Below, one piece after another: positions 9,713-18,048 of a stretch of 28,718 bases of DNA. The notes under the pieces are model-generated. The model ran no database searches. It saw only the letters and a list, made by a program, of their open reading frames with translations, and was not told the origin of the DNA. The first letter of the stretch is position 1. The number at the start of each line of letters is the position of its first letter. The stretch is from CAIKLP01 sp039798705 (lineage in GTDB: Bacteria; Bacteroidota; Bacteroidia; Sphingobacteriales; Sphingobacteriaceae). Where the stretch lies: contig JBDKFN010000016.1 of the NCBI GenBank assembly GCA_039798705.1, forward strand, positions 1 to 28,718, in the 5' to 3' direction. The position numbers and the translations under genes were made by a program.

Positions 9713-9741
9713 ATTCCTTATTTTTCGGAATAAATACTACT

Positions 9742-10389
9742 ATGGAAAATGTAATTGAATTTATAAAGACTTTATTGCATCCGCAAAGCATTATCCATTA
9801 TGGAGGTTTGTCTTTGCTGCTATTTGTAGTATTTGCTGAAACGGGTTTATTTTTTGGATTTTTCTTGCCAGGCGATTCGTTACTATTTGTTTCCGGATTA
9901 TTATGCGGCACACCAATTTTTGACGTAAACATTTTTACGCTTTTAATTAGTGTTTCAATGGCAGGCATACTGGGTAATTTTGTCGGGTATTATTTTGGCA
10001 AAAAAACAGGCCCTGTAATTTTTAGTAGAGACGATTCCTTTTTCTTCAAGAAGAAGCATGCCATTTATGCGCGCGATTTTTATGAAAAACATGGTGGCTC
10101 TGCAATTGTTATGGCTAGGTTTATCCCAATAGTGAGAACTTTTGTACCAATTATGGCGGGTGTTGTTTCGTTAGATTTTAAGAAATTTGTTTGGTACAAT
10201 ATTATTGGATGTGTAGCTTGGGTTTTTTCAATGATATTGGCTGGATACTTCTTAGGCAGGGCATTTCCAGACATTCAAAAGAAATTAGAATACGTTGTAA
10301 TCCTGATCATCTTAATCAGTATGATTCCTGTTGTATGGACTTATATTAAACAAAAAAGAGCCAACAAAACAAACGAATCAGTAAAGTAA
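9742..10389 (+). CDS. DedA-family inner-membrane protein
   Basis: DedA / SNARE-associated (VTT domain) proteins are inner-membrane proteins. Some members flip undecaprenyl phosphate or phosphatidylethanolamine; the substrate of this one is unknown. The 215 residues hold the two family motifs: FAETGLFFGFFLPGDSLLF at residues 31-49 and the segment around 114-140 with ARFIPIVRTFVPIMAG. The membrane glutamate Glu33 and the arginines Arg126 and Arg132 sit where functional residues occur in characterised members. It lies 29 bases behind nuoN and 24 bases before a CorC-like gene, probably as part of the same transcript. Confidence 0.9.
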   Translation: MENVIEFIKTLLHPQSIIHYGGLSLLLFVVFAETGLFFGFFLPGDSLLFVSGLLCGTPIFDVNIFTLLISVSMAGILGNFVGYYFGKKTGPVIFSRDDSFFFKKKHAIYARDFYEKHGGSAIVMARFIPIVRTFVPIMAGVVSLDFKKFVWYNIIGCVAWVFSMILAGYFLGRAFPDIQKKLEYVVILIILISMIPVVWTYIKQKRANKTNESVK

Positions 10390-10413
10390 ATTGATTTGAT
10401 TTAACCACCCTAT

Positions 10414-11727
10414 ATGTTATTCGACATTCTTCTTACACTTTTATTGGTTGTGCTCAACGGTTTTTTTGTTGCAGCAGAATTCGCCATTGTTAAAGTCAGG
10501 TTTTCTCAAGTAGAAATAAAAGCTAAAACAGGAAACCAAAGCGCAAAAATTGCGAAGCATATTTTGCAAAACTTAGATGGCTATTTATCTGCTACACAAT
10601 TAGGCATTACCTTGGCATCTTTAGGTCTAGGTTGGATTGGTGAATCGGTGGTTACTGAAATAATTTTAGCAGCACTTTCGCTTTTTGGCATCCAAATTTC
10701 TCCAGAGTTAGCCCATCAAATAGCACTTCCTGTTGCATTTGGAACCATTACCATTTTACATATCGTATTTGGCGAATTGGCTCCTAAATCAATCGCGATA
10801 CAAAGACCGGTTAGCACTACCTTTGCATTAGCTATTCCATTAAATATTTTCTATTATATATTTAGACCATTTATTTGGGTATTAAATGGCTTTGCAAATT
10901 TCATTTTAAAGAAAATCGGTATTTCTGCAATTCATGGTCATGAAGTACATTCTTCGGAAGAGTTACAATTATTATTAGATCAAGGGAAAGAAAGTGGCGC
11001 ATTAGATTCGTCGGAACATGAACTCATAAAAAATGTTTTTGATTTCAACGACCGAACAGTTAAAAAAATAATGGTTCCAAGAACCGCTATTTTAGCAATT
11101 AATATTGACAGCCCTTACGCAGAATTTGTAAGTGCAGTTATCAACGAAGGTTATACGCGTATGCCTGTATACAAAGGCAACATAGACGAAATCATTGGTT
11201 TTATTCATGTCAAAGATTTGCTCATGAAAGAGTTGAAAGACCAAACAGTTTCTTTAAAAGATATGATTCGCCCTGTTTATTTTATTCCTGAGTCAAAAAA
11301 AATTGCCGATTTACTTTCTGAAATGAGAAAGAAAAAAAATCCACACATTGCCATCGTATTAGATGAGTTTGGTGGAACTGCAGGATTGGTAACCATGGAA
11401 GATATCATCGAAGAATTAGTTGGTGAAATTCAAGATGAGCATGACGAAGAAAAACCAAAAGTAATTAGCATTAACGAAAATGAATTTATTGTTGATGCAC
11501 ATTCAGCTATAAGCGATGTAAATGAATTTATCCCCATTCCATTACCCGAGCAAGACGAATACGATTCGGTAGCGGGTTTGATGAATGTTATTTTTGATAA
11601 AATACCTGAATTAGGCGAGGAGATTGACTTTGCAGGCTACCACTTTAGCATAATTCAGAAAAGAAAAAACAATATAGAGTCGGTGAAAATGACTTTATTG
11701 CCTAAAACAATTGACCCAGAAAATTAA
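10414..11727 (+). CDS. CNNM/CorC (hemolysin C-like) transporter with DUF21 and CBS domains
   Basis: This is an integral-membrane member of the CNNM/CorC family, thought to move divalent cations such as Mg2+. The domains run in the usual order in 437 residues. A DUF21 membrane domain covers about 1-190 and includes NGFFVAAEFAIVKVR and FGELAPKSIAIQRP. A CBS pair covers about 218-340, with MVPRTAIL, GYTRMPVYKG and DEFGGTAGLVTMEDIIEELV. A CorC_HlyC domain covers about 350-430. The old name hemolysin is historical, and nothing here indicates a toxin. rsmE follows nine bases after its stop. Confidence 0.92.
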   Translation: MLFDILLTLLLVVLNGFFVAAEFAIVKVRFSQVEIKAKTGNQSAKIAKHILQNLDGYLSATQLGITLASLGLGWIGESVVTEIILAALSLFGIQISPELAHQIALPVAFGTITILHIVFGELAPKSIAIQRPVSTTFALAIPLNIFYYIFRPFIWVLNGFANFILKKIGISAIHGHEVHSSEELQLLLDQGKESGALDSSEHELIKNVFDFNDRTVKKIMVPRTAILAINIDSPYAEFVSAVINEGYTRMPVYKGNIDEIIGFIHVKDLLMKELKDQTVSLKDMIRPVYFIPESKKIADLLSEMRKKKNPHIAIVLDEFGGTAGLVTMEDIIEELVGEIQDEHDEEKPKVISINENEFIVDAHSAISDVNEFIPIPLPEQDEYDSVAGLMNVIFDKIPELGEEIDFAGYHFSIIQKRKNNIESVKMTLLPKTIDPEN

Positions 11728-11735
11728 ACCTTCAG

Positions 11736-12437
11736 ATGCATTTATTTTATACACCCACAATTAATGCAGACATATTTACTTTAAACGAAGAAGAAAGTAA
11801 ACACTGTAATCGTGTATTGAGATTAACAGAAGGAGATGCAATTTATTTAGTAGACGGGCAAGGTGGTTTTTTTAAAACTAAAATTATTGAAGCGCATCCA
11901 AAGCGTTGTACCGTGCAGGTTTTAGAGGCAACCCGCGAATACGAAAAGCGAAATAATTATTTACATGTTGCCATTGCTCCCACTAAAAACATCGAAAGAT
12001 TAGAATGGTTTTTAGAGAAAGCAACCGAAATTGGCATTGATGAAATAACGCCAATTTTGTGCGATCATTCTGAAAGAAAAGACGTGAAAATAGATAGACT
12101 CAATAAAATCATTGAGTCTGCGATGAAGCAGAGTTTAAAAGCATACCATCCAAAACTCAATCCGCTAACACCATTTCAAGCCTTTATCAACCAACCATTT
12201 GAAGGTGTTTCAAAGCACATAGCCTATTGCGGAGAAGGTGTAAAGCATGCATTTTCAAATTTGGTAAAGCAACACCCAACAGCCAATTTAATTTTGATTG
12301 GCCCCGAAGGAGATTTTTCACCGAAAGAAGTTGCAGTTGCAACGGAAAAAAAATTCGAGCTTGTTAGTTTAGGTGAGGCAAGGTTAAGAACCGAAACCGC
12401 TGCAATGGTTGCAACAGTAATTGCGAATCAATTATAA
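11736..12437 (+). CDS. rsmE: 16S rRNA (uracil-1498-N3)-methyltransferase RsmE
   Basis: RsmE methylates U1498 of 16S rRNA using S-adenosylmethionine. The 233-residue protein shows the N-terminal PUA-like part (ESKHCNRVLRLTEGDAIYLVDG) and the C-terminal SPOUT trefoil-knot fold. The knot motifs are LILIGPEGDFSPKE at about 185-198 and LGEARLRTETAAMVA at 212-226. The segment EWFLEKATEIGIDEITPILC is also typical. The start was chosen at the ATG after the CorC-like gene. The stop lies two bases before the DUF4159 gene. Confidence 0.95.
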   Translation: MHLFYTPTINADIFTLNEEESKHCNRVLRLTEGDAIYLVDGQGGFFKTKIIEAHPKRCTVQVLEATREYEKRNNYLHVAIAPTKNIERLEWFLEKATEIGIDEITPILCDHSERKDVKIDRLNKIIESAMKQSLKAYHPKLNPLTPFQAFINQPFEGVSKHIAYCGEGVKHAFSNLVKQHPTANLILIGPEGDFSPKEVAVATEKKFELVSLGEARLRTETAAMVATVIANQL

Positions 12438-12439
12438 AA

Positions 12440-13126
12440 ATGAACATACAAGGCCGCACCATTTTACTTTTGATATTGGCTGTACTTTTTTTAAGTACCA
12501 GCAGCTTTTTATTAAATAATAAAAATAGCGCAACGGTAAAAATAGCGCGTTTAAAATACAATGGTGGTGGCGATTGGTATTCGAGCAGAACAGCATTAAC
12601 AAACCTAATTGCTTATTGCAATAAAAATTTAAATACCAATATTGAAACTGAAGAAAGCACTGTAGAACCAGGTGCTGCAGCACTTTTTAATTATCCCTAT
12701 GTTTTTGCAACCGGACATGGTAATATTAGTTTCAATAGTCAAGAAGCGAGTAACATTAGAAAATATTTAATGGCAGGCGGCTTTATTCATTTTTGCGACA
12801 ACTATGGCATGGATCCATTTTTACGCGCTGCCATGAAAAAAGTTTTTCCTGAATTAAGTTTTGTAGAATTACCTTTTGATTACCCAATTTATCATCAAAA
12901 GTTTAACTTTACCAATGGCTTGCCAAAAATACATGAGCATGATGGTAAAAGAGCGCAAGGATTCGGTATTATTTACCAAGGTAGGCTAGTTTGTTTTTAC
13001 GATTTCCAGTGCGACCTAGGCAACGGTTGGGAAGACTTTGGCACTTACCCTTCAGACTCAGAGGAAACGCGCGAGAAGGCTTTTAAAATGGGCGCAAATA
13101 TTATACAATACGCATTTACTAAATAA
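12440..13126 (+). CDS. DUF4159 domain protein, exported or membrane-anchored
   Basis: The 228-residue protein begins with a hydrophobic segment (residues about 8-25) that acts as a signal peptide or membrane anchor. The rest matches my memory of DUF4159: FxxxRLKYNGGGDWY near the start, YPYVFATGHGNISF, then LMAGGFIHFCDNYG and a glutamine amidotransferase-like flavour. No biochemical function is established for the family as far as I know. In other Bacteroidota such proteins often occur near MoxR/DUF58 genes, none of which is visible here. It is closely packed between rsmE and the biotin carrier gene. Confidence 0.8.
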   Translation: MNIQGRTILLLILAVLFLSTSSFLLNNKNSATVKIARLKYNGGGDWYSSRTALTNLIAYCNKNLNTNIETEESTVEPGAAALFNYPYVFATGHGNISFNSQEASNIRKYLMAGGFIHFCDNYGMDPFLRAAMKKVFPELSFVELPFDYPIYHQKFNFTNGLPKIHEHDGKRAQGFGIIYQGRLVCFYDFQCDLGNGWEDFGTYPSDSEETREKAFKMGANIIQYAFTK

Positions 13127-13133
13127 CATTTAT

Positions 13134-13634
13134 ATGATTCATATTACAGCAAACAATCAATTTACTTTCGAATTAAACGGAAATAAAAACGATTTAAAAA
13201 TTACTGGAAACGAAGCAAGCATTCAATTTGAAAAAATAGATGCGAATACTTTTAGTATACTGATTGGCAATAAATCTTATAATGCCGAATTAATCAGCTT
13301 AGATGCAGCAACCAAAACAGCATGCATCAAAGTAAATGGAAACAAATACGATTTAGTAATGAAAGATCAATACGATGATTTATTAAAGTCATTAGGTATT
13401 GATGCGGGTGCTGCTAAAAAAATCAACGACATCAAGGCACCTATGCCAGGCTTGGTTTTGAAGGTGTTGGTAAAAGATGGCGATGTAATAAAGAAAGGCG
13501 ACAACCTTTTGGTATTAGAAGCCATGAAAATGGAAAACAGCATCAAAGCCCCAGCTGACGCAACCATTAAAGCAGTAAAAATTATTGCTGGCGATAAAGT
13601 AGAAAAAAATCAGGTAATGATTTTATTAGCTTAA
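13134..13634 (+). CDS. Biotin carboxyl carrier protein (acyl-CoA carboxylase type)
   Basis: This small protein carries a covalently bound biotin for a carboxylase. The C-terminal biotinyl domain (about 100-166) begins KAPMPGLVLKV and contains the biotinylation motif EAMKMEN, with the modified lysine at Lys132. The N-terminal 95 residues are beta-rich and resemble the extra region in carriers of propionyl/acetyl-CoA carboxylases. I chose the ATG at 13134. An upstream in-frame start at 13038 would overlap the DUF4159 gene and add nothing conserved. The carboxyltransferase and biotin carboxylase partners are not in the window. The stop overlaps the end of the convergent rhomboid gene by nine bases. 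Confidence 0.88.
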   Translation: MIHITANNQFTFELNGNKNDLKITGNEASIQFEKIDANTFSILIGNKSYNAELISLDAATKTACIKVNGNKYDLVMKDQYDDLLKSLGIDAGAAKKINDIKAPMPGLVLKVLVKDGDVIKKGDNLLVLEAMKMENSIKAPADATIKAVKIIAGDKVEKNQVMILLA

Positions 13635-14240
13635 AACCTGTTGCATAAAATGCGGAATCACTTTCGGCATTAACAAAATAGTTATTACTACTCCAGCTAA
13701 GGCTCCCCAAAAATGAGCATCGTGGTTAATGTGATCTTGCGCTTTCTTTGCCGCAACATAACAATAACTTAAATACAATACCGCAAAAATATAAGCAGGT
13801 ATCCCTATGGGAATAATGAATAAATATATTTTAGTGAGCGGTAAAAATAATATATAGCTAAATAACACTGCCGAAATTGCCCCAGAAGCCCCAAGGCTAT
13901 AGTATCCAGTGTTGTTCTTGTATTTCGCTATAGTGGTAATGTCGCTCAAAAGCAATCCGCCAAAATACACTATCGCAAATTGCCAATGCCCAATAATTCT
14001 TTCTAATTCAAATGCAAAAAAGAAAAAAGTAAAACTGTTAAACAATAAATGATTCCAGTCTGCATGAATAAAACCGCTTGTTATTAAAGTGTAATATTTG
14101 CGATGGTGATGAATGCTAAATGGATGTAACATTAATTTACGCAACAACATTTGATTTGCATAAAATGCATAAATTGAAGTTAAAAGTATAAATACAAATA
14201 TACTTAATGCCACAGGACTTTGTGTAATTAATGCTTCCAT
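13626..14240 (-). CDS. Rhomboid-family intramembrane serine protease
   Basis: Rhomboids cleave membrane helices inside the bilayer. This 204-residue protein has six predicted membrane segments. The catalytic serine is Ser119 in the GASGA motif (117-121), and the catalytic histidine is His176 in HDAHFWGALAG. The HADWNHLLFN stretch (59-68), with the conserved His64, also matches the family. It is the last gene of the motor-like operon. Its start overlaps the end of the M14 peptidase gene by 13 bases, so the two are probably translationally coupled. Whether it acts on the motor proteins is unknown. Confidence 0.93.
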   Translation of the reverse strand: MEALITQSPVALSIFVFILLTSIYAFYANQMLLRKLMLHPFSIHHHRKYYTLITSGFIHADWNHLLFNSFTFFFFAFELERIIGHWQFAIVYFGGLLLSDITTIAKYKNNTGYYSLGASGAISAVLFSYILFLPLTKIYLFIIPIGIPAYIFAVLYLSYCYVAAKKAQDHINHDAHFWGALAGVVITILLMPKVIPHFMQQVLS

Positions 14241-15988
14241 GGTATGTCTGTTTTATTTTCGATTCTAAAAATTGGATAGCGCATGTAACTTTTCTCAAAG
14301 TAAGGAGAATGTTGATATACAAATTCTAGTTGCGCACCACCATTATTTGCGAACGCAGCATCTGTTTTGATTTTATTTTGCAGCAATTGCATTAATGCAG
14401 TATCAGTTTTTAAAAGTGAAGCCGCTAAATCTTCAAACACATAATCGGAGTAGCCTTCTTTTTGCCCAAGTACGGCATCGAAAAAATTCCAATTAAAATA
14501 AGAGTCGATGGCTTGCGGTTCAAGTGTTTCCATAATGAACCGAACACTTGGTTGGTTGCTATAAACAACATAATCTTTAGAACTAACGTTCATGATTTGA
14601 TTTTGTAAACTTACTTTAGTTTGGTAATGCAAATAATGACCTTCATAAGGTTTATTGCTAGTCTGGTACTGCTTGATATAATAACACTGAGCCGAAATGT
14701 TCGGATAGTTTTCGCCTATTTGTTCCACTTTAATGTGGTTTGCACGCAACCTATCTATTACTTCCTTCCATGCAAAAGGTATAACATAGGCAAATGGTTT
14801 CGAAACCGAATCGGTCGGTTGGTAAGTGTCTAGGTATTTTACATCTGCAACAAACGGTTTTTTTCTATCGTAATACAAACGATCTTTTCCGCTTACCTCA
14901 GATATTTTTTTACCTGCTTGATAACCGCGAAATTTTACAAAACTATTTTTAGTAGAGTCTACTTTCCAATTTAGTGGAAAATATTTTTTCGCTATGTCAA
15001 GTGCAATTGCATTTTCTTTTGCAGAAATAATTTGCGTTTTATAAACCGCTGCAGTTTTAATGGCAGCATTTAAAAAATCTGCAGTAGCAGCAGCTCTTTG
15101 ATCAAAAGGTTTAAGCATGTGCGTTTCAACCGTAAACCCAATGCAATTGAAAAGTGTTGTATATCCACTTGCATATCGAGGGCTCTCGTAAAAGCCCGAC
15201 CAACCTGCAGCTGGAGCATCTGTCCAAGCATTTACATAGGGAATTGGATTCCAATTCTTTTCATTCAAGCTTTTCTCCATGGTTGGAATTAATTGCATAC
15301 ACATTACATCAGACAATGGTTTTGAAAGCTTGTCTTTTTGTGTAGCAATATAAGTAAGCACATGTTGATAATCTGCGCCATTACTGGTATGGGTGTCAAT
15401 AAAAATATGTGGCTGTATATTTTGAAATATTTCAACAAAGGCGAATGCATTCCTTGAATCCATTTTTATAAAATCTCTATTCAAGTCTAGATTTTTAGCG
15501 TTTGCTCTAAAACCATATTCGATTGGGCCATTTTGATTGGCACGCGAATTCGAATTTCTATTTAATGCACCATCAATATTGTAAACAGGAATAATATAAA
15601 TTTCGCAGTCGTTTAAAATACTTGCATCAATTCCTTTTGGAAACAAAGCGTTTTTTTCGCCTAAAAGCGCGGCAGCTAAATAGACCGAAGCATCTATTCC
15701 TTCTGGCTCTCCGGGGTGAATGCCATTGTTTATTAAAATTTTAACTTTTGTTCCCTCGTTCGCGAACTCGTTCGAAGGCGTTGAGATCTTTACTAATTGT
15801 AAAGGATAACCAGCGTCGGTCATTCCAACATTTTGCAAGCGAATATTCGGATGTTTTTTTATTAAATTTTGATATGCCTCAATGCAAGAAAAATACGTAT
15901 GTGTTTTATTTTCAATATTTACTTTTTGAGCAAATACTAATTTGGAAAATAAAAAGAGGGCAAAAAATAGAAAATACTTCTTAGTCAA
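14228..15988 (-). CDS. Secreted M14-family zinc carboxypeptidase
   Basis: This is an exported metallopeptidase of the M14 (carboxypeptidase A) type. A signal peptide (residues 1-20, ending LVFAQ) leads into the catalytic domain. The zinc ligands are His91 and Glu94 in GIHPGEPEG, plus His200 in FIDTHTSNGADYQH. Arg171 in NLDLNRDF fits the substrate-binding arginine. The catalytic glutamate is Glu289 in GFTVETHML. The remaining 290 or so residues form a C-terminal region that I cannot assign. At 586 residues it resembles the large M14 proteins of Bacteroidota. It lies 10 bases after the motB-like gene and overlaps the rhomboid gene. Confidence 0.9.
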   Translation of the reverse strand: MTKKYFLFFALFLFSKLVFAQKVNIENKTHTYFSCIEAYQNLIKKHPNIRLQNVGMTDAGYPLQLVKISTPSNEFANEGTKVKILINNGIHPGEPEGIDASVYLAAALLGEKNALFPKGIDASILNDCEIYIIPVYNIDGALNRNSNSRANQNGPIEYGFRANAKNLDLNRDFIKMDSRNAFAFVEIFQNIQPHIFIDTHTSNGADYQHVLTYIATQKDKLSKPLSDVMCMQLIPTMEKSLNEKNWNPIPYVNAWTDAPAAGWSGFYESPRYASGYTTLFNCIGFTVETHMLKPFDQRAAATADFLNAAIKTAAVYKTQIISAKENAIALDIAKKYFPLNWKVDSTKNSFVKFRGYQAGKKISEVSGKDRLYYDRKKPFVADVKYLDTYQPTDSVSKPFAYVIPFAWKEVIDRLRANHIKVEQIGENYPNISAQCYYIKQYQTSNKPYEGHYLHYQTKVSLQNQIMNVSSKDYVVYSNQPSVRFIMETLEPQAIDSYFNWNFFDAVLGQKEGYSDYVFEDLAASLLKTDTALMQLLQNKIKTDAAFANNGGAQLEFVYQHSPYFEKSYMRYPIFRIENKTDIPWKH

Positions 15989-15998
15989 TTTTTAATTT

Positions 15999-16652
15999 TT
16001 AGTAATAAATTCTGAGCACGACCCTACGGTTGAACGCCCTGTTTTTATCGATTGGTTTGCCAATCGCATCTTTATTAGGCTTAATTGGTTTAGTGTCTGC
16101 ATAGCCAGATGCTTTTAATCTGCCTGCATCAACACCTCTATCAATTAGGTATTGAATGGTATGTGAAGCCCTGGAAGTACTGAGCTCCCAATTGGAATTG
16201 TAATCGTCGTTTGAAATAGGCACGTCGTCGGTGTGTCCTTCCACGTCAATCTTGAAATTTTTAATATCAGAACTGGTAATCGCACTCACTACTCTATCCA
16301 CTACACTTTTACCTTCGTCTAATAATTCTGCTTCGCCAGAATTAAACATTCCTTTACTCAAGACATTCATCTTAATACCGTCGGCATCTAGTTTAATGTC
16401 AACCAAACTATCTGCTTTTTCTGTTACAAGTACAGAGTCGAGGGTTTCTTTAATTTGTGTCAAACTAGATTTAACTTCTTTCTGATTCAGCTTTTCTTTT
16501 ACAGAATTGTTTACTTCAGACCAAGCGGTTTGATCAATGGTAGATACAGATACAATCAATACGAAGAAAGCCAATAAATTGGTAATGGTATCGGCGTAAG
16601 TAATTAGCCAATTCTCATTTTCTTCTTCGAAATGAATTTTTTTTCTGCCCAT
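15999..16652 (-). CDS. motB: MotB-like stator protein with OmpA/peptidoglycan-binding domain
   Basis: MotB anchors the stator to peptidoglycan and carries the proton-accepting aspartate. The single membrane helix near the N-terminus begins NWLITYADTITNLLAFFVL. Asp21 sits exactly where the essential Asp32 of E. coli MotB lies in its 'YADFMT' motif. A linker of about 45 residues follows, then an OmpA-type domain (about 85-217). This domain has VEGHTDDVPI (137-146), NWELSTSRA (154-162) and NRRVVLRI, all MotB-type signatures. At 217 residues it is shorter than E. coli MotB (308). Five bases separate it from the motA-like gene. ExbD and GldM are less likely because of the OmpA domain. Confidence 0.88.
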   Translation of the reverse strand: MGRKKIHFEEENENWLITYADTITNLLAFFVLIVSVSTIDQTAWSEVNNSVKEKLNQKEVKSSLTQIKETLDSVLVTEKADSLVDIKLDADGIKMNVLSKGMFNSGEAELLDEGKSVVDRVVSAITSSDIKNFKIDVEGHTDDVPISNDDYNSNWELSTSRASHTIQYLIDRGVDAGRLKASGYADTKPIKPNKDAIGKPIDKNRAFNRRVVLRIYY

Positions 16653-16657
16653 ATCGC

Positions 16658-17488
16658 TTACTTTTTATTCTCAGCTTTTAATTGCTTAATAGTATAAGAG
16701 CGATCTAAATAGGTTTGTAATTTATCTTTGATAAATAAAGGAGATTTATTTTCAGCAATCAGTTGCACGCCTTCTAATAATAACTCTTCACGAATTTTAT
16801 TGTAATCGGCACTTAGCATAATCTTTTTAGAAACCGGATAGAAAAACAAATGCGTAAAAGTTACACCATATAAGGTAACTAATAAACCTGTTGCTAAACC
16901 TGGTCCAATTTTAGATGGGTCGTCTAAGCTTGATAGCATGTAAACTAAGCCGAACAACGTACCAAACATACCAAACGCCGGCCCCGAGTTACCCATGTTT
17001 TTCAATACTTCCGAAACCTTATGCGAGTTGGAATAGTTTTCGTCAATACTTGCTTCACCAATAATTTTTACTTCGTCAATAGAATAATTGGTACTAATTA
17101 AAGAAAACAGGTAAGAGGTAAAATCGTGTTTCTGTTTATCTTGAATGGTGCGTAAAAATTCCATTCTATTGGTTTTATATTCATTGCTCCAAGTTACAAT
17201 AGACTCAATGTCTTTTTGTAAAACTTTTTGCGTGTTAATAGATTGGTGAAAAGTTTGACCCATTTTAGCAAATGCAGCACGCATGAGCTTACTTGGGTAA
17301 ATAATAAATGCATTAGTTAACAATCCACCCATTACAATTAGAAAACTGGGTAAGTCTAAAAATCTGTTAATGAATAAATATGGAAAATGTTCTTTCAGTG
17401 GAACAATACCAATGATGTCGAGGATCCCCGTCATCAATAAACTCAAAGAAAAAATTATCCAGAAAAACGATAAGATAGAAAACCTCAT
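16658..17488 (-). CDS. motA: MotA-like stator protein (proton channel)
   Basis: MotA surrounds the MotB helix and converts ion flow into torque on FliG. The 276 residues have two N-terminal membrane helices (about 8-28 and 46-64), a cytoplasmic domain of about 100 residues, and two further helices. The signature GPAFGMFGTLFGLVYMLSSL (169-188) and the LATGLLVTLYGV-FYPVSKK segment (198-222) are clear. Pro170 and Pro218 match the conserved Pro173 and Pro222 of E. coli. The cytoplasmic loop (about 85-165) is Lys/Asp rich but does not align simply with the R90/E98 region of E. coli. Its ATG overlaps the upstream TPR gene stop (ATGA). Confidence 0.87.
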   Translation of the reverse strand: MRFSILSFFWIIFSLSLLMTGILDIIGIVPLKEHFPYLFINRFLDLPSFLIVMGGLLTNAFIIYPSKLMRAAFAKMGQTFHQSINTQKVLQKDIESIVTWSNEYKTNRMEFLRTIQDKQKHDFTSYLFSLISTNYSIDEVKIIGEASIDENYSNSHKVSEVLKNMGNSGPAFGMFGTLFGLVYMLSSLDDPSKIGPGLATGLLVTLYGVTFTHLFFYPVSKKIMLSADYNKIREELLLEGVQLIAENKSPLFIKDKLQTYLDRSYTIKQLKAENKK

Positions 17489-18042
17489 TTGCGAATATAC
17501 TTTTGATTAATAACAGGCACTTTAAAATCTTTGTCAAGCACTTTAGCTTGCTCCCATACACGTTTAGCCAATTCAACTTCACCCTTTGTAAAGTATACAC
17601 TACCTTTTAATCCTAGGGCATCTGACGATGGTCCGTAAAACATGGAACTATCTATATAAGAAAGTGAAATGTCGTATGTTTTTTTAGCGTATGCATCTTG
17701 TGCTAAACGATAAAAACGCAACATTTTATTGGCGTCTATTTTTTTAATAGGTTCTTTTTCTGCTTTTGAATCTGCGGGCTTTTTATCTTTCTTAACCACT
17801 GTATCTGCAGGGTTCATTAAATTGCTTTGCAAATCTTTGCCATTAAACTCCAAATAGAACTCTTGTTCGTTAACGTCTAAAGCTAAATCGACTGCTGAGT
17901 TTTGGTTTTTGTATTTAATTTTTAAACGCGCTTTGGTAGTATCTACTTTTTGAAAAGGATTTACTTGCGCCATAGCCAGGCCGCCCATTAAAAATAACGC
18001 AACTAGAAAACAAAAGGCGTTGGTATAAAATCTCATCTTCAT
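17485..18042 (-). CDS. Secreted TPR-like protein of the motor operon
   Basis: The 185-residue protein has a signal peptide ending GLAMAQ (cleavage near residue 25), so it should act in the periplasm or on the outer membrane. Residues 30-75 look like a small beta-rich part. A Lys/Asp/Glu-rich linker (about 83-102) follows, then two helical repeats of TPR type (about 105-138 and 139-172). The repeat pattern shows in LAQDAYAKKTYDISLSYIDS and LKGSVYFTKGEVELAKRVWE. I do not recognise a named family. Tight coupling to motA (4-base overlap) and to the barrel gene (6-base gap) suggests a scaffold for the same machine. An alternative start at 18036 would remove two residues. Confidence 0.75.
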   Translation of the reverse strand: MKMRFYTNAFCFLVALFLMGGLAMAQVNPFQKVDTTKARLKIKYKNQNSAVDLALDVNEQEFYLEFNGKDLQSNLMNPADTVVKKDKKPADSKAEKEPIKKIDANKMLRFYRLAQDAYAKKTYDISLSYIDSSMFYGPSSDALGLKGSVYFTKGEVELAKRVWEQAKVLDKDFKVPVINQKYIRK

Positions 18043-18048
18043 CTTTAA

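Noticed and set aside
9713..9731. Terminator between nuoN and the DedA gene
   Set aside because: The ATTCC/GGAAT hairpin has only five pairs and no following T-run, and the next gene is 29 bases away on the same strand.
12364..12683. Coding frames on the minus strand opposite the rsmE/DUF4159 junction
   Set aside because: They lie opposite two well-supported genes, have Leu/Phe/Cys-rich nonsense composition and match no family I know.
13038..13133. A longer start for the biotin carrier protein
   Set aside because: The extra 32 residues lie inside the DUF4159 gene, are basic and nondescript, and the ATG at 13134 gives the natural N-terminus after a 7-base gap.
15999..17488. The MotA/MotB pair as ZorA/ZorB of a Zorya defence system, or as ExbB/ExbD or GldL/GldM
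   Set aside because: No ZorC, ZorD or ZorE-like gene (helicase or nuclease) is adjacent. ExbD and GldM lack an OmpA domain with the GHTDDVPI signature. The FliF-FliG-like neighbour points to a rotor instead.
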